Positions 1 to 8,951 of a stretch of 39,739 bases of DNA are shown piece after piece. A program made the position numbers and the translations under genes. The notes under the pieces are model-generated. The model did no database searches. It was not told the DNA's origin and saw nothing but the letters and a program-made list of their open reading frames with translations. How positions within the stretch are numbered: position 1 is the stretch's first letter; every line of letters starts with the position of its first letter. The stretch comes from an uncultured Actinomycetes bacterium (GTDB taxonomy: Bacteria > Actinomycetota > Acidimicrobiia > Acidimicrobiales > RAAP-2): NCBI GenBank assembly GCA_903873775.1, contig CAIQPR010000022.1, positions 1 through 39,739 on the forward strand, read 5' to 3'.

Positions 1-1483
1 CCAGGGGATTCAGAGGTGCGCCCGACACCTCAACCGCGGGCGTCGCCACATTCTCGTTCGTGGTCGTCGCCCGCAAGGTGACCGGCACTTCGGACGAGGC
101 GTCAGTACTCCTCACGGCGAAGTCGAACGTGCCGACGGCGTTCGTAGAAATCTTCTCAATGGTGATCGTGCCGCGTGGAATCCAACGATTCGTAAAGGTG
201 CAGGCGATCGGCTGGTCCACCGACGTGACGTGGACGACTTCACTGGCCGACGGCGTCTGGGGCTTTCCGTTGCAGTCGAACGCGTCGACCACCCAACGTC
301 CATCGGCGGTCGGGGCCGGCACATCTTCGGTCACGGTGTACGTACCCACGGTGACGTCACGAATGACGCCCGCGAGCACTGGCGTGAGACCCTCCGTCGT
401 CGTTGCGCTGAGCGTCGTGCTGGCTCCCGCCGGCGGGGTAACCGTGAAGGAGAAGGGTCCTCCGGTGCCATTGACGGTTTGCTTCAAGAGCGAGAGTTCC
501 GTTGACGTGCGTTGATTCTCGTAGGTGCAGGTCACGACATCCCCGGAACCCAAATCGATTGTTGACATCGTTCCGGTTGTCGACACCACACTTGTCCCGT
601 TGGCGCTCTCGCAACTCGCGCGAACAAATCCGAATCCCGCCGTCGGCAACTCGGAGAGGTCCCACGTCACTCCCGAGGCCCGCAAGAAACTCACTTGTTC
701 ACCGGCCTTCACATCGAACTGTCCACCCGGGTTATATGACACCGATCCTTCAAATCGAAACGCCGACGTTGCCGACTGACCAGCGGGCAGCACCTTCTTG
801 ACGATGATTTCTCCGGGGGCCGACGGCGTCGCCACGGCGTAGTAGTAACAAAAGACGTGATGCGCTCCCGTGGGATACCCGATCCACTCGACATTGTCCC
901 CGTTGAGGTTGTCAACGGCACAACGGAATGCGCCGAAGGCGATGTGGTCGGCTGACGGCAGGGGATTTAGAGGAGTTCCCCCTTGGGCCCACAACGAATA
1001 GCCATTCATCGCAGCCGATTCCTGCTGTGACGTCAACTCGATCGTCGCCGCCGCGGCAATGCTCTGCCCCGTCGGTTGCCCTTGAGCGTCGAGCAGAGGC
1101 GTCGTGCGCTGCACCGTGATGGGTGCGGTGGCGTTGGTCACGGTGGTGAGTCCGTCAACCCGACCGCCCAGTCCCGATCCCAGGGAAAATTGAAATCCTT
1201 GGAGGGGCGTGCACGCGGGTTGGTGCGTGGATTCAATGGTCGGGTCAATGGGTTGACCGCCCACGTACGGGGTGTCGGGTCCCAGATCCTGCAAACTCTC
1301 CATGATGTTGTTGCGCGCAAGGTTCGCCGTGATGTCGCTGTACGCCGGACATTGACGCGCGACGAAGGTCACGAGATACGGCTGATTCTTTGCGGTCTCG
1401 TTCGTTGTCGCGCCGGCGAGGGGAGCGACGCCGAGGAGGGCAACGGCGGCAGTGAGCGCGGCGAACCAACGTCGGGTTTTCAC
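1..1483 (-). CDS. Secreted surface protein with prealbumin-like repeats (partial, C-terminus off window)
   Basis: The frame is open from a GTG at 1483 to the window edge, giving at least 494 residues with no stop. The first 26 or so residues form a signal peptide: basic KTRR, a hydrophobic Ala/Leu core, then LAGATT. After a unique region of about 200 residues come repeated beta modules of about 100 residues, starting near residues 225, 327 and 438. Each opens with an I/L-K-K-like strand (IIVKKVLPAG, ELSLLKQTVN, ITIEKIST) and the first two close with TCTYEN or CTFTNR. This is the SpaA/prealbumin-like fold of actinobacterial adhesins and pilins. A TAAGAT box ends 6 nt before the GTG, which supports this start and leaderless transcription. 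The role is inferred to be an exported adhesin or surface-layer component. The anchor type cannot be seen because the C-terminus is missing. Confidence 0.8.
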   Translation of the reverse strand, partial: MKTRRWFAALTAAVALLGVAPLAGATTNETAKNQPYLVTFVARQCPAYSDITANLARNNIMESLQDLGPDTPYVGGQPIDPTIESTHQPACTPLQGFQFSLGSGLGGRVDGLTTVTNATAPITVQRTTPLLDAQGQPTGQSIAAAATIELTSQQESAAMNGYSLWAQGGTPLNPLPSADHIAFGAFRCAVDNLNGDNVEWIGYPTGAHHVFCYYYAVATPSAPGEIIVKKVLPAGQSATSAFRFEGSVSYNPGGQFDVKAGEQVSFLRASGVTWDLSELPTAGFGFVRASCESANGTSVVSTTGTMSTIDLGSGDVVTCTYENQRTSTELSLLKQTVNGTGGPFSFTVTPPAGASTTLSATTTEGLTPVLAGVIRDVTVGTYTVTEDVPAPTADGRWVVDAFDCNGKPQTPSASEVVHVTSVDQPIACTFTNRWIPRGTITIEKISTNAVGTFDFAVRSTDASSEVPVTLRATTTNENVATPAVEVSGAPLNPL

Positions 1484-1489
1484 GCTCGC

Positions 1490-1495
1490 ATCTTA
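1490..1495 (-). promoter_or_regulatory. -10 box TAAGAT of the surface-protein gene
   Basis: TAAGAT lies exactly 6 nt upstream of the GTG at 1483, so transcription should begin at or next to the start codon. No Shine-Dalgarno sequence and no good -35 are seen. Confidence 0.5.
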
Positions 1496-1539
1496 CCGAC
1501 GGGCTCTTCGTGGAAACGGATTCATTCGGAGGTTCTAAC

Positions 1540-1695
1540 GTGAGAACAATGACGGATAACAGTCGAGACACGGACCTCTCTCGCGAAGAATTACTCGAGC
1601 TCGTCGTTGCCTTACGCGAACAAGTGAATACGTTGCGCGAAGAGCTACGTCGTGCGCGACGAGACTCTTTCGAGACGCCCCCTCACTATTTGTAA
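1540..1695 (+). CDS. Small coiled-coil protein, 51 residues
   Basis: A short frame starts at GTG 1540, with CGGAGG at 1527-1532 at good spacing; the ATG at 1549 is too far from that site. The product is highly charged. Residues about 13-42 (REELLELVVALREQVNTLRE and following) form a leucine-heptad helix likely to make a coiled coil, followed by a short tail ending PPHYL. It has no membrane segment. It is divergent from the surface-protein gene and converges with the glycosyltransferase operon. I do not recognise a family. The ribosome site and coherent heptads argue that it is real; the function is unknown. Confidence 0.55.
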   Translation: MRTMTDNSRDTDLSREELLELVVALREQVNTLREELRRARRDSFETPPHYL

Positions 1696-1715
1696 GACGT
1701 ACTCTCGGGCCCGAG

Positions 1716-3446
1716 TTACAGCGGCGTCACGCATGCCACCACGTCACCCACGATCTCGAGTCGCTCCGGAAAGTAGTTATCCCGAAAATCTCCGAAGATG
1801 TCCCAGCGGGAGATGAAATGCGCGATGTCCTCGTGGGGATCGAGGCGGCCACGAGACGAGCTTTCCGCGTGAAGAAGTTTCACTCGCGGTGTGTACACCA
1901 CCGAAAGACCATGGCGTTGCACGCGCAGGCAAAAATCGATGTCGTTGTGAATCACCCGCAACGAACGATCCAGTCCACCGAGTTCGTCCCACAGTGAGCG
2001 GCGCACCAGTTGGCAGGCACCGGTCACCGCGCTGACCTCTCGCGTCGCCCCAAGGAGAGCGTCCGGCACGATGTAGTTACGGTCTCGACGAATGTGCTGC
2101 GGATACGGAGCGATAGCGACGCCCTCGTGTTGTGCGACACCGGAGGGATCCTCGAGGTAGCAGCCGACCACGCCAACTCCCGGCAGTGAGCCGAGACTCA
2201 CCAAGCGTTCGAGCCAGTCGGGCGTCACCACCGTCGTGTCGTTGTTCAGCGTCACAATGAACTCGTCGTCGACGGCCGCCACGCCCCGATTCATGATGTC
2301 GGGATAATTGAAGGGACCGGGCGCGGGCACAATCTCGCACTGGGCCTCACGGAAAAAGTCATGCGTCGCCGGTTCCGCGGAATCATTGTCCACGATCACA
2401 ATGCGATACGACGGGTAGGTGGTGCGCGCGCGTATCGAGGCGAGACACGGCGCCAAGAGATCGATGCGGTCACGCGTCGGAATAACAATCGCCACGCTGG
2501 GCCACGGACGATCTAACACCAGATCCCACTCGAGAAGTCCCGGCTCTCTCTCGGTCACCCGCACGGACATGCCGGGTAGACGTCGTTCGAGCGCCCGCGT
2601 CACCACGTCAATATCGTCGCGAACCTCGCTGCGGGTCGACGTGGACATTCGCACAAACGGGCGGGCGACGTGGCAAATCTCCGCGTCGCGGTCGAGGGCG
2701 TTGAAGAGCGCGGCGCGCACCACCGCCGAGCCCGCGGCACGATCAAAGCCACCCCACGACCGCACCGCACTCGTGCGAAACACGACCGCGCGGCCGACGG
2801 GATTCGCACTCGCGAGATGAACAGGCCCGAGGACCCGCGGCGCAAAACGCGGTTGCACGGTTGCGTCGGAGAGCGTTTCTTCGTAGTCGCCGCACACCAC
2901 GTCGGTGCTGTCACCCTTGTCGACAAGACCCGCCAGAACGTGCCCGACCAAGACGTCGTCCTCACCATCGACCACCATCGTCCACGTTGGCGCCGTCTCG
3001 AGTGATGCGTTGATGGCGTCAATGACGTCGGGGGTCCACGAGGTCGCGGGAATGTCCACCACGTCGATGTTGTCGCGTCCTGCGAGCGGAGACAGTGTCG
3101 AAGGTCCGACGCGAAGAATGCGCAGTTGGACGCGCGGCGCGGGTTGTTCGTCATCGTGTGCGCGGCACCACTGCTCGTACAGCGATACTCCTACGGGGAA
3201 CTCTCCCGCCTCGACGGACGCGGGGCGATCTCCGCGTCGCCGACGTCGCCAGCGCACGACAGGTCGAGCCACCCACGTGAGCGCCGCGAAGAGTTTGCCG
3301 TCCGTGGAGACCAGTGACAGCACCGCACCACCGACGCGATCACCACGAACGCGTGCGTTCAACGTCCAGATTCTCGCTTGGAACGCATCCCACCGGGTGC
3401 TCGCGTCATCCCAGGACACCGACGACTCGGGAACCTCGGCGACCAT
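1716..3446 (-). CDS. GT2-family glycosyltransferase, 576 residues
   Basis: The C-terminal half (about 318-560) is a GT-A fold of family GT2: SVAIVIPTRDR opening strand, IVIVDNDS, a metal-site-like LNNDT, then HNDIDFCLRV and a closing HAESSSRG motif. These are typical of rhamnosyltransferases of the WbbL/O-antigen type. The N-terminal half keeps only a faint trace of a second GT domain (VVDGEDDVLVGH), so this looks like the sister gene's tandem architecture with a degenerate first domain. It starts 3 nt after the stop of the upstream glycosyltransferase and is surely cotranscribed with it. With rmlABC nearby, dTDP-rhamnose is a plausible donor, but that is inference. It probably acts at the cytoplasmic face on a lipid-linked or surface glycan. 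Confidence 0.85.
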   Translation of the reverse strand: MVAEVPESSVSWDDASTRWDAFQARIWTLNARVRGDRVGGAVLSLVSTDGKLFAALTWVARPVVRWRRRRRGDRPASVEAGEFPVGVSLYEQWCRAHDDEQPAPRVQLRILRVGPSTLSPLAGRDNIDVVDIPATSWTPDVIDAINASLETAPTWTMVVDGEDDVLVGHVLAGLVDKGDSTDVVCGDYEETLSDATVQPRFAPRVLGPVHLASANPVGRAVVFRTSAVRSWGGFDRAAGSAVVRAALFNALDRDAEICHVARPFVRMSTSTRSEVRDDIDVVTRALERRLPGMSVRVTEREPGLLEWDLVLDRPWPSVAIVIPTRDRIDLLAPCLASIRARTTYPSYRIVIVDNDSAEPATHDFFREAQCEIVPAPGPFNYPDIMNRGVAAVDDEFIVTLNNDTTVVTPDWLERLVSLGSLPGVGVVGCYLEDPSGVAQHEGVAIAPYPQHIRRDRNYIVPDALLGATREVSAVTGACQLVRRSLWDELGGLDRSLRVIHNDIDFCLRVQRHGLSVVYTPRVKLLHAESSSRGRLDPHEDIAHFISRWDIFGDFRDNYFPERLEIVGDVVACVTPL

Positions 3447-3449
3447 GAC

Positions 3450-5684
3450 TTACTCGATACCCGTGTACCAGGGGGAGACGCGAGGTGGGAAGGCTTCGGT
3501 AAACATCGCGTGGCCGAACGCCAGATTCGGGTTGTAGTACGGGTCTCGAAAAATCTCGAGTCCCCACCGATCACGCATCATGGCAATCTCGCGAGTGAAC
3601 CGTTCAAACTTCGGCCCGATGTGGTCCACGCCACGGGACACTGACTCGTAGTGGATGAGCTGCGCGAGCGGCGTGTAGGCCACTTGGTGTCCGGCGGCGC
3701 GAACGCGCAGGCAGAAGTCGATGTCATTGAACGCGACCGCGAACGTTTCGTCGAGCCCGCCCACTTCGTCCCAGACCGAACGCCGCACCGCCACACACGC
3801 GGCTGTGACGGCCTGGTACTCGCACGGCAGAGCGGCACGACCGAAGTACCCGAAGTCGTTACTCGGCATTAAGCGATTCACGTGACCGGCGAGTCCGTAG
3901 GGACCCAGGATCACACCCGCGTGTTGCACGCGACGGTCGGGGTAGAGCAATTTGGCCCCCACCGCGCCGACGCCGGGCTGCAGAAGAAGACCCACGAGGG
4001 CCGAAAGCCACTCGCCGTCGATGATCTCGGTGTCGTCATTTAGCAACACGAGGACGTCACCTCGACAGCTCGGCACGGCGCGATTGTGCAGCGCCGAGTA
4101 GTTGAATGGGCTGTCGTCACGCACCACGCGAACGCGGTCGTCGAGACTCGCCAGGAAGGCGGCGGTGTCGGGCTTCACTGATCCGTTATCGATGACCACA
4201 ACTTCAAAATGCGGATATGTGGTCATCTCGAGCACCGACGTCACGGCGGTGGCCAAGTAGATGCCGTCTCGCGTCGGAATCATGATGGACACGAGCGGCG
4301 GCGTCTCGGGAAGGTCGAAGGCGACCAGCGCAAAACCCGTCCCACCAACTTCATTCACGCTGGCCTTCACGCCGCGGCGCTCGAGGGCGTCCGCGACGGC
4401 CCGACGCCCCGCGGCTAGCGCCCACGGCTTGGCAGCGGAGGACTGCGACGTGGAGTCTCGGTGGCTCCTCCAGTGATACAGCACGTGGGGAATGTGAACG
4501 ATGGTGGAGCGGTCGACCACTTCCGAGACCCGCAGCACGAGGTCCCAGTCCTGCGAACCGTCAAACTCGGGACGCAGACGTCCGACCTGTTCGACCAGCG
4601 AACGCCGGACGGTCGTGAGGTGGCAGACGTAGTTTTGTCCGAGCAACAGGAGCGGATCGAAGTCCGGCTTGAAATACGGCATGAACGGCGTATTTGATTC
4701 GTCGATCTTGTCTTCGTCGGAGTACAGAAGATTCGCGTGTGGCGTGTCATTGAGCGCCAGCACCACATGGAACAAGGCGTGCGGCACCAACGTGTCGTCG
4801 TGGTCCATGAAGACCACCCACTCCCCACGCGCTTCGGCGAGTGCGGTGTTGGTCGCGCGAGAAATTCCTCCATTCTCCGATCGTTCGAAAAGTCGGATGC
4901 GCGGATCCCGCGCGGCGTAGTCACGAACGATGTCGCGAACGCCCGCGTCGGGAGAACAATCATCGGCAATGAGAAGTTCGAAATTTCCGTAGACCTGCGC
5001 CCGCACGGACTCGATCGCCTCGACCAAGAACGAGTGGTCGGTGTTGTACGTTGCCATCACAATGGACAACGTGGGCTGGTAGGTCATCAGCGTCAGTCGT
5101 CGGCGCAGCAGTGCGTCAGCATCCGGTCCGAAGGTCATGAAGCGTTGCACCCAGTGCTCGTAGGGCGTCAGAGAGGCCCTTTCGTGGTGTCCGGCCTTGG
5201 CGTATCCGCGAAAAAGAACCCGCAACGCGTAGCTGAGTTGCGACAAGAATTTCCGCACCAGCAAAAGCAGATACCCAATTTTCGTGGCCTTGGGTGGCGT
5301 CGTCGGCTGATCGGGCACTGTGGGAACGGGTGCGCTGGATTCACCGGCCGTCGCGCCCGTCTCGGGAACCGCAAAGGCGTCTTCCCAGGTTTCGATGTGA
5401 TCGGGTTCCGGCGCCGAGGCCACGCTCAGAGGCCGCTTCTTCAGCAGGGCGCGCAGAATCACCTCGATCCCGTTGGCCGTCTTCATCACTACGACCACCA
5501 GCGGATAGACGCGACTTCGCGTCATCTGACGGTATTCCTGGGCGAGCGCTTCATTGGCGGACGCGGTGAGTTCGAAGACGCGTGTGGCGTCACGCAAAAC
5601 GGCCACTTCGTCGCGACGGACGTGCTCGACGGGAATTCGAGGCGAACCCGCCGTGTGACTCTTCTCGTCGGGCGACTGCGACAC
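3450..5684 (-). CDS. Tandem-domain GT2 glycosyltransferase, 744 residues
   Basis: Two complete GT2 domains follow an N-terminal extension of about 200 residues with two hydrophobic helical stretches (near 58-82 and 137-160). Domain 1 (about 204-420) has LSIVMATYN, a DHDDT metal motif, LYSDEDK and a DGSQDWDL acceptor-site motif. Domain 2 (about 470-720) has SIMIPTRDG, VVVIDNGS, LLNDDTEI and FNDIDFCLRV. Such double-GT proteins usually add successive sugars to O-antigen or similar polysaccharides. AAAGGA at ideal spacing supports the ATG at 5684. It is the first gene of a two-gene operon, with a 3-nt gap to the next. Sugar specificity cannot be read from sequence; rhamnose is suggested only by neighbouring rml genes. 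Confidence 0.87.
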   Translation of the reverse strand: MSQSPDEKSHTAGSPRIPVEHVRRDEVAVLRDATRVFELTASANEALAQEYRQMTRSRVYPLVVVVMKTANGIEVILRALLKKRPLSVASAPEPDHIETWEDAFAVPETGATAGESSAPVPTVPDQPTTPPKATKIGYLLLLVRKFLSQLSYALRVLFRGYAKAGHHERASLTPYEHWVQRFMTFGPDADALLRRRLTLMTYQPTLSIVMATYNTDHSFLVEAIESVRAQVYGNFELLIADDCSPDAGVRDIVRDYAARDPRIRLFERSENGGISRATNTALAEARGEWVVFMDHDDTLVPHALFHVVLALNDTPHANLLYSDEDKIDESNTPFMPYFKPDFDPLLLLGQNYVCHLTTVRRSLVEQVGRLRPEFDGSQDWDLVLRVSEVVDRSTIVHIPHVLYHWRSHRDSTSQSSAAKPWALAAGRRAVADALERRGVKASVNEVGGTGFALVAFDLPETPPLVSIMIPTRDGIYLATAVTSVLEMTTYPHFEVVVIDNGSVKPDTAAFLASLDDRVRVVRDDSPFNYSALHNRAVPSCRGDVLVLLNDDTEIIDGEWLSALVGLLLQPGVGAVGAKLLYPDRRVQHAGVILGPYGLAGHVNRLMPSNDFGYFGRAALPCEYQAVTAACVAVRRSVWDEVGGLDETFAVAFNDIDFCLRVRAAGHQVAYTPLAQLIHYESVSRGVDHIGPKFERFTREIAMMRDRWGLEIFRDPYYNPNLAFGHAMFTEAFPPRVSPWYTGIE

Positions 5685-5778
5685 GATGTTGATTCCTTTC
5701 GATCACCCCACGGAGCTGCGCGACGACGCCGAGCGGCTCTAGGTTACCCAACCATCACTTCACACCGGCCGGGCAACG

Positions 5779-7269
5779 TCAGGGTGTGACTGCGGTGCCG
5801 GCAGGCGTCGAACGGCGCACCGCCACAACACCGAGTACCAACAGACCAACCACGCTCACTGCCTCGAGACCCAGGAGCAGCACGGGGGCCACGGGCGGAT
5901 ACCACTTCGGATGTAGGAAGTAGAGAGTGCGTCCCGCCTCACCAACGACATATCGCTTCAAATTGAACGAGAACGCGAAGCCGTCCAGAAGCGCCACTGC
6001 CAGCAGGAACAGTGCCGCCATATCTCGACGTCGCGCGTGTGCGCCAATCCACTCGGCGGCGAGCGCTCCCGAGAGTATGGCGATACCCACCGTCAGGGGC
6101 ATGTGGTCGCGGCCCTGACCAACGAGACCCAATTTGTGGGCCTGCTTCGCCACGAGGACCACGGGAAGGGCGAAGGAGATGATCGTTGTGGCGGCAAGAA
6201 CGAGTCGCTGACGCATGGTGGCGGTCAACATCGCAATAAGAAACAGGACGATCACGAGGATGTACCACAACAGGTAGAACCACTTAGGTAGATAGGTGTC
6301 GAGCCACCCGAACACGCCGATTGTCTGCTCGTTCCACTTCGGAATTCTCTTGGCCGACAGCCACAAAATGCTTTGGAAGCTGGCGCTCGGGGAGACCGGG
6401 ACGCCCGCGGGTGAAAGATCGAGAGATTGGTGCGCAATCACCCAGCCCACAGCGAGCAGACCTGCGGAGGCCACGAGTGCCGCACTCACGCGCACTGCGG
6501 TGCGGCGCAACAGAACGGCGATCTGCTGGCGCGTGAGGATCGCCACACAAAGGACCGCGATGATGGCGAAGTAGAACGACGACAATCCTCGAATCAACAC
6601 AAACGTTGACGCGACGCCGGACAGCGTCCAGAGGAGTCCCGAGGGCACGTCATCGGCGTACTCAACGACCCAGATAGTGAAGAGCGTCCAGAGACATATT
6701 GCGCTCGAAATCTCGAAACCGCTCGGACTCACCGAGCTGCCGAGGAAGAACACCAAGGGCGTGAGTGCCACCGCAACACCCGTCACGATGGCACGCCGCT
6801 TCGACCACGCCGCGATCGCAAATCCCGTGAGTCCGATCATGACGGATGTCAACAGCCCACTCATGAGCCGCATGGCGTACGCCGCACCGGAACCGTGGAA
6901 GAACAACGAGGGCCAGCCAACGAGGGCGTAATAGAGCGGAGGGTACCGCCCGACGTACGTCGATTGGGCCACCTCGTTGCTCGCGTTTGTGAGCGAGGTG
7001 AGGCAGGTAGCCGGCACCTCGATCTTGAAATGCACACAGACGGAATAGGTGTACGCCGCGCTCACCCACGCGGGCACCGTGACCGCGACTTCGGCTTTGT
7101 TCGGTCCATTGCTCGCCATTCCCACGTGCCCGTGGACGAGAGCGGCCGCATAAATCGTGTGCGCGGGTTCGTCCGGAGCGACGAACAGGGGGGACGCGAA
7201 GGACCAACACGCGACCGCGAGGAACATCAGTCCCCCAACGAGAAGGCCAATCGACCGGGGGCGGCTCAC
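5779..7269 (-). CDS. DUF2142 family polytopic membrane protein
   Basis: A 496-residue integral membrane protein with about 11-13 hydrophobic segments. After the first membrane helix it carries the DUF2142 hallmark P-D-E-P-A-H (residues 32-37). That resembles the first-loop acidic motif of GT-C glycosyltransferases, which use polyprenyl-phosphate sugars outside the membrane. The family is regularly found in polysaccharide clusters, as here between rmlC and the GT2 pair. The start is GTG 7269. No ribosome site precedes it, and no other start codon exists in frame back to the stop at 7314-7312. A leaderless 11-codon frame ends on this GTG (GTGA overlap), so coupled translation is likely. Role inferred: glycosyl transfer or assembly of the surface glycan. 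Confidence 0.8.
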   Translation of the reverse strand: MSRPRSIGLLVGGLMFLAVACWSFASPLFVAPDEPAHTIYAAALVHGHVGMASNGPNKAEVAVTVPAWVSAAYTYSVCVHFKIEVPATCLTSLTNASNEVAQSTYVGRYPPLYYALVGWPSLFFHGSGAAYAMRLMSGLLTSVMIGLTGFAIAAWSKRRAIVTGVAVALTPLVFFLGSSVSPSGFEISSAICLWTLFTIWVVEYADDVPSGLLWTLSGVASTFVLIRGLSSFYFAIIAVLCVAILTRQQIAVLLRRTAVRVSAALVASAGLLAVGWVIAHQSLDLSPAGVPVSPSASFQSILWLSAKRIPKWNEQTIGVFGWLDTYLPKWFYLLWYILVIVLFLIAMLTATMRQRLVLAATTIISFALPVVLVAKQAHKLGLVGQGRDHMPLTVGIAILSGALAAEWIGAHARRRDMAALFLLAVALLDGFAFSFNLKRYVVGEAGRTLYFLHPKWYPPVAPVLLLGLEAVSVVGLLVLGVVAVRRSTPAGTAVTP

Positions 7270-7301
7270 CTCGCGCTCAGTGGTGACATCAGTCGAGGCA
7301 T
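7266..7301 (-). CDS. Candidate leaderless leader peptide (11 residues) coupled to the DUF2142 gene
   Basis: ATG at 7301 follows a TAGTTT box by 7 nt. The frame reads MPRLMSPLSAR and its TGA overlaps the GTG of the DUF2142 gene as GTGA. Because that GTG lacks a ribosome site, ribosomes terminating here would supply it by reinitiation. The peptide itself is probably not functional. This is a prediction from spacing only. Confidence 0.4.
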   Translation of the reverse strand: MPRLMSPLSAR

Positions 7302-7308
7302 GACCCTC

Positions 7309-7314
7309 AAACTA
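7309..7314 (-). promoter_or_regulatory. -10 box TAGTTT before the leader peptide and DUF2142 gene
   Basis: The hexamer lies 7 nt upstream of the ATG at 7301, in the 71-nt gap after rmlC. It would give the DUF2142 gene its own leaderless-type promoter. Confidence 0.4.
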
Positions 7315-7340
7315 CCAGCGCCTTTGCGGAACTTTTGGCG

Positions 7341-7919
7341 TCAGAGCGACGATGACGGCTGAAAGACAGGGAGTTCGCCCGCGTCGCGGCGCGTCGCCAG
7401 CGTGGGAGCCGCTGCGTCTTTCGGCGACACCAGAGCCTCCCCAGTGAGCGGCCACGGAATCGCGATCTCCGCATCAAAAGGATTGATTTCCAGTTCCTTC
7501 TCCGGGTTGTAGGGAGAGGACAAGAGATACGCGAGCGATGCGGTCTCGCTCGTCACGCAGAATCCATGAGCAACGCCCGAGGCCAAGTACACCGTGGTTC
7601 CCTGTTCCGCAACGAGTTCCACGAGTTCGACGACGCCGAAGGTGGGCGAACCCTCGCGAATATCGACCAGCACATCGACGAGCGTGCCACCCACGCACGT
7701 CACTGTCTTCGCCTGTCCCTCGTCGGCGAGCGAATAGTGAAGGCCTCGCACAACGTTGCGCGCCGAAAACGAGAGATTGGCCTGCTGTGCGTGAAATGTC
7801 ACGCCCGCCGCACTTAAGTCCGGTGCCTTGAACCATTCACGAAAGAAGCCTCGATCATCGCCCCATACCGGGCTCTCGGCGCGAAAGCACCCCGCGATGG
7901 CGAGCGGCGTCACGTTCAC
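7341..7919 (-). CDS. rmlC: dTDP-4-dehydrorhamnose 3,5-epimerase
   Basis: This 192-residue cupin enzyme epimerises C3 and C5 of dTDP-4-keto-6-deoxyglucose, step 3 of dTDP-L-rhamnose synthesis. Visible family motifs are DDRGFFREWF near the N-terminus, the FSARNVVRGLHY catalytic-histidine strand, the DVLVDIREGSPTFG strand pair, and VAHGFCV. The start is GTG 7919, overlapping the rmlB stop as GTGA and therefore translationally coupled. A longer reading from 7970 would overlap rmlB by 55 nt and adds no conserved sequence. Length is normal for the family. Cytoplasmic. Confidence 0.92.
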   Translation of the reverse strand: MNVTPLAIAGCFRAESPVWGDDRGFFREWFKAPDLSAAGVTFHAQQANLSFSARNVVRGLHYSLADEGQAKTVTCVGGTLVDVLVDIREGSPTFGVVELVELVAEQGTTVYLASGVAHGFCVTSETASLAYLLSSPYNPEKELEINPFDAEIAIPWPLTGEALVSPKDAAAPTLATRRDAGELPVFQPSSSL

Positions 7920-8893
7920 GACGTCGCTCCCTTCAGCGGACGCCACCACGACTCGTTGTCCCGGTACCACTGGACCGTCGCGGCGAGTCCCTCTTCGAAC
8001 GGCACCTGCGGGGCGTATCCCAACTCTTCACGAATCTTCGTGCAATCGACCGAGTAACGACGGTCGTGTCCGAGACGATCAGCCACCGGTTCAATGACCT
8101 CGTCGCCCACGCCCATCAGAGCGAGGATGCGTGAGGTGAGCTCACGATTGGTGAGCTCGGTCCCGCCCCCGATGTTGTAGATCTCCCCCGCGCGGCCGCC
8201 CTCGAGAACCTTCAAGATGCCCTGGCAGTGATCATCGACGTGCAACCAGTCGCGCACGTTGAGTCCGTCACCGTACAGCGGCACCTTGTGACCATCGACG
8301 AGATTGGAGACGAACAACGGAATGACCTTCTCGGGGTACTGGCGCGGCCCGTAGTTGTTCGAGCATCGCGTCACCGAGACGTCCAGACCGAAAGTCGAGT
8401 GGTACGCCAAAGCGGCGAGATCGCTGCCCGCCTTCGACGCGGAATACGGAGAGTTGGGCTCGAGAATGTGATCTTCCTTCCACGAGCCCTCCGCGATGGA
8501 GCCGTACACCTCGTCGGTGGAGACGTGCACGAATTTTGCGACTCCGCCACGCCGGGCCGATTCGAGAAGTTGCTGAGTACCAAGAACATTGGTGACAAAG
8601 AAGGGTGCCGCGCCCGCGATGGATCGGTCCACGTGACTTTCTGCGGCGAGGTGCACGACCGCGTGCACACCCTGGAGGAGTTCGTCGGTCAAGGCGCCGT
8701 CATTAATCGATCCGTGCACAAATCGCACCCGGGGGTCGTCGATCACGCCGGCGAGATTTTCCATGCGACCCGAATAGGTGAGCGCGTCGAGGAGAACGAG
8801 TTCGCTGTAGCCGAGGCGCTCGGCGTTCTCGAGAACGACTTCGGAAAATCGGGAGCCGATGAATCCGGCGACGCCGGTAATCAGAATGCGCAA
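7916..8893 (-). CDS. rmlB: dTDP-glucose 4,6-dehydratase
   Basis: This 325-residue extended short-chain dehydrogenase/reductase converts dTDP-glucose to dTDP-4-keto-6-deoxyglucose. The Rossmann motif GVAGFIGS sits at residues 7-14. The catalytic STDEVYG (Thr-Asp-Glu) and YSASK (Tyr-x-x-x-Lys) motifs are intact, as are HLAAESHVDRS, NNYGPRQYPEK and NVRDWLHVDDH. The only usable start before the Rossmann strand is TTG 8893; no ATG or GTG is available. It shares a 57-nt divergent intergenic space with rmlA and overlaps rmlC by 4 nt. Cytoplasmic NAD+-dependent enzyme; assignment is secure. Confidence 0.94.
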   Translation of the reverse strand: MRILITGVAGFIGSRFSEVVLENAERLGYSELVLLDALTYSGRMENLAGVIDDPRVRFVHGSINDGALTDELLQGVHAVVHLAAESHVDRSIAGAAPFFVTNVLGTQQLLESARRGGVAKFVHVSTDEVYGSIAEGSWKEDHILEPNSPYSASKAGSDLAALAYHSTFGLDVSVTRCSNNYGPRQYPEKVIPLFVSNLVDGHKVPLYGDGLNVRDWLHVDDHCQGILKVLEGGRAGEIYNIGGGTELTNRELTSRILALMGVGDEVIEPVADRLGHDRRYSVDCTKIREELGYAPQVPFEEGLAATVQWYRDNESWWRPLKGATS

Positions 8894-8939
8894 GGGGTGT
8901 CCAATCGCTCGGGAAAATCGAGAATGACCACGTCAAGAC

Positions 8940-8945
8940 TACACT
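8940..8945 (+). promoter_or_regulatory. -10 box TACACT of rmlA
   Basis: TACACT ends 6 nt before the GTG start of rmlA, the same leaderless layout seen at many genes in this window. No convincing -35 element is seen 16-18 nt upstream. Confidence 0.5.
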
Positions 8946-8951
8946 TGGCCC

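Noticed and set aside
1704..1715. CTCGGGCCCGAG as a terminator between convergent genes
   Set aside because: A 12-bp palindrome with no loop cannot form a normal hairpin and has no T-tract; probably chance in GC-rich DNA.
4737..5789. Long plus-strand frame opposite the tandem glycosyltransferase
   Set aside because: The minus strand encodes two unmistakable GT2 domains; the antisense frame is a high-GC artefact.
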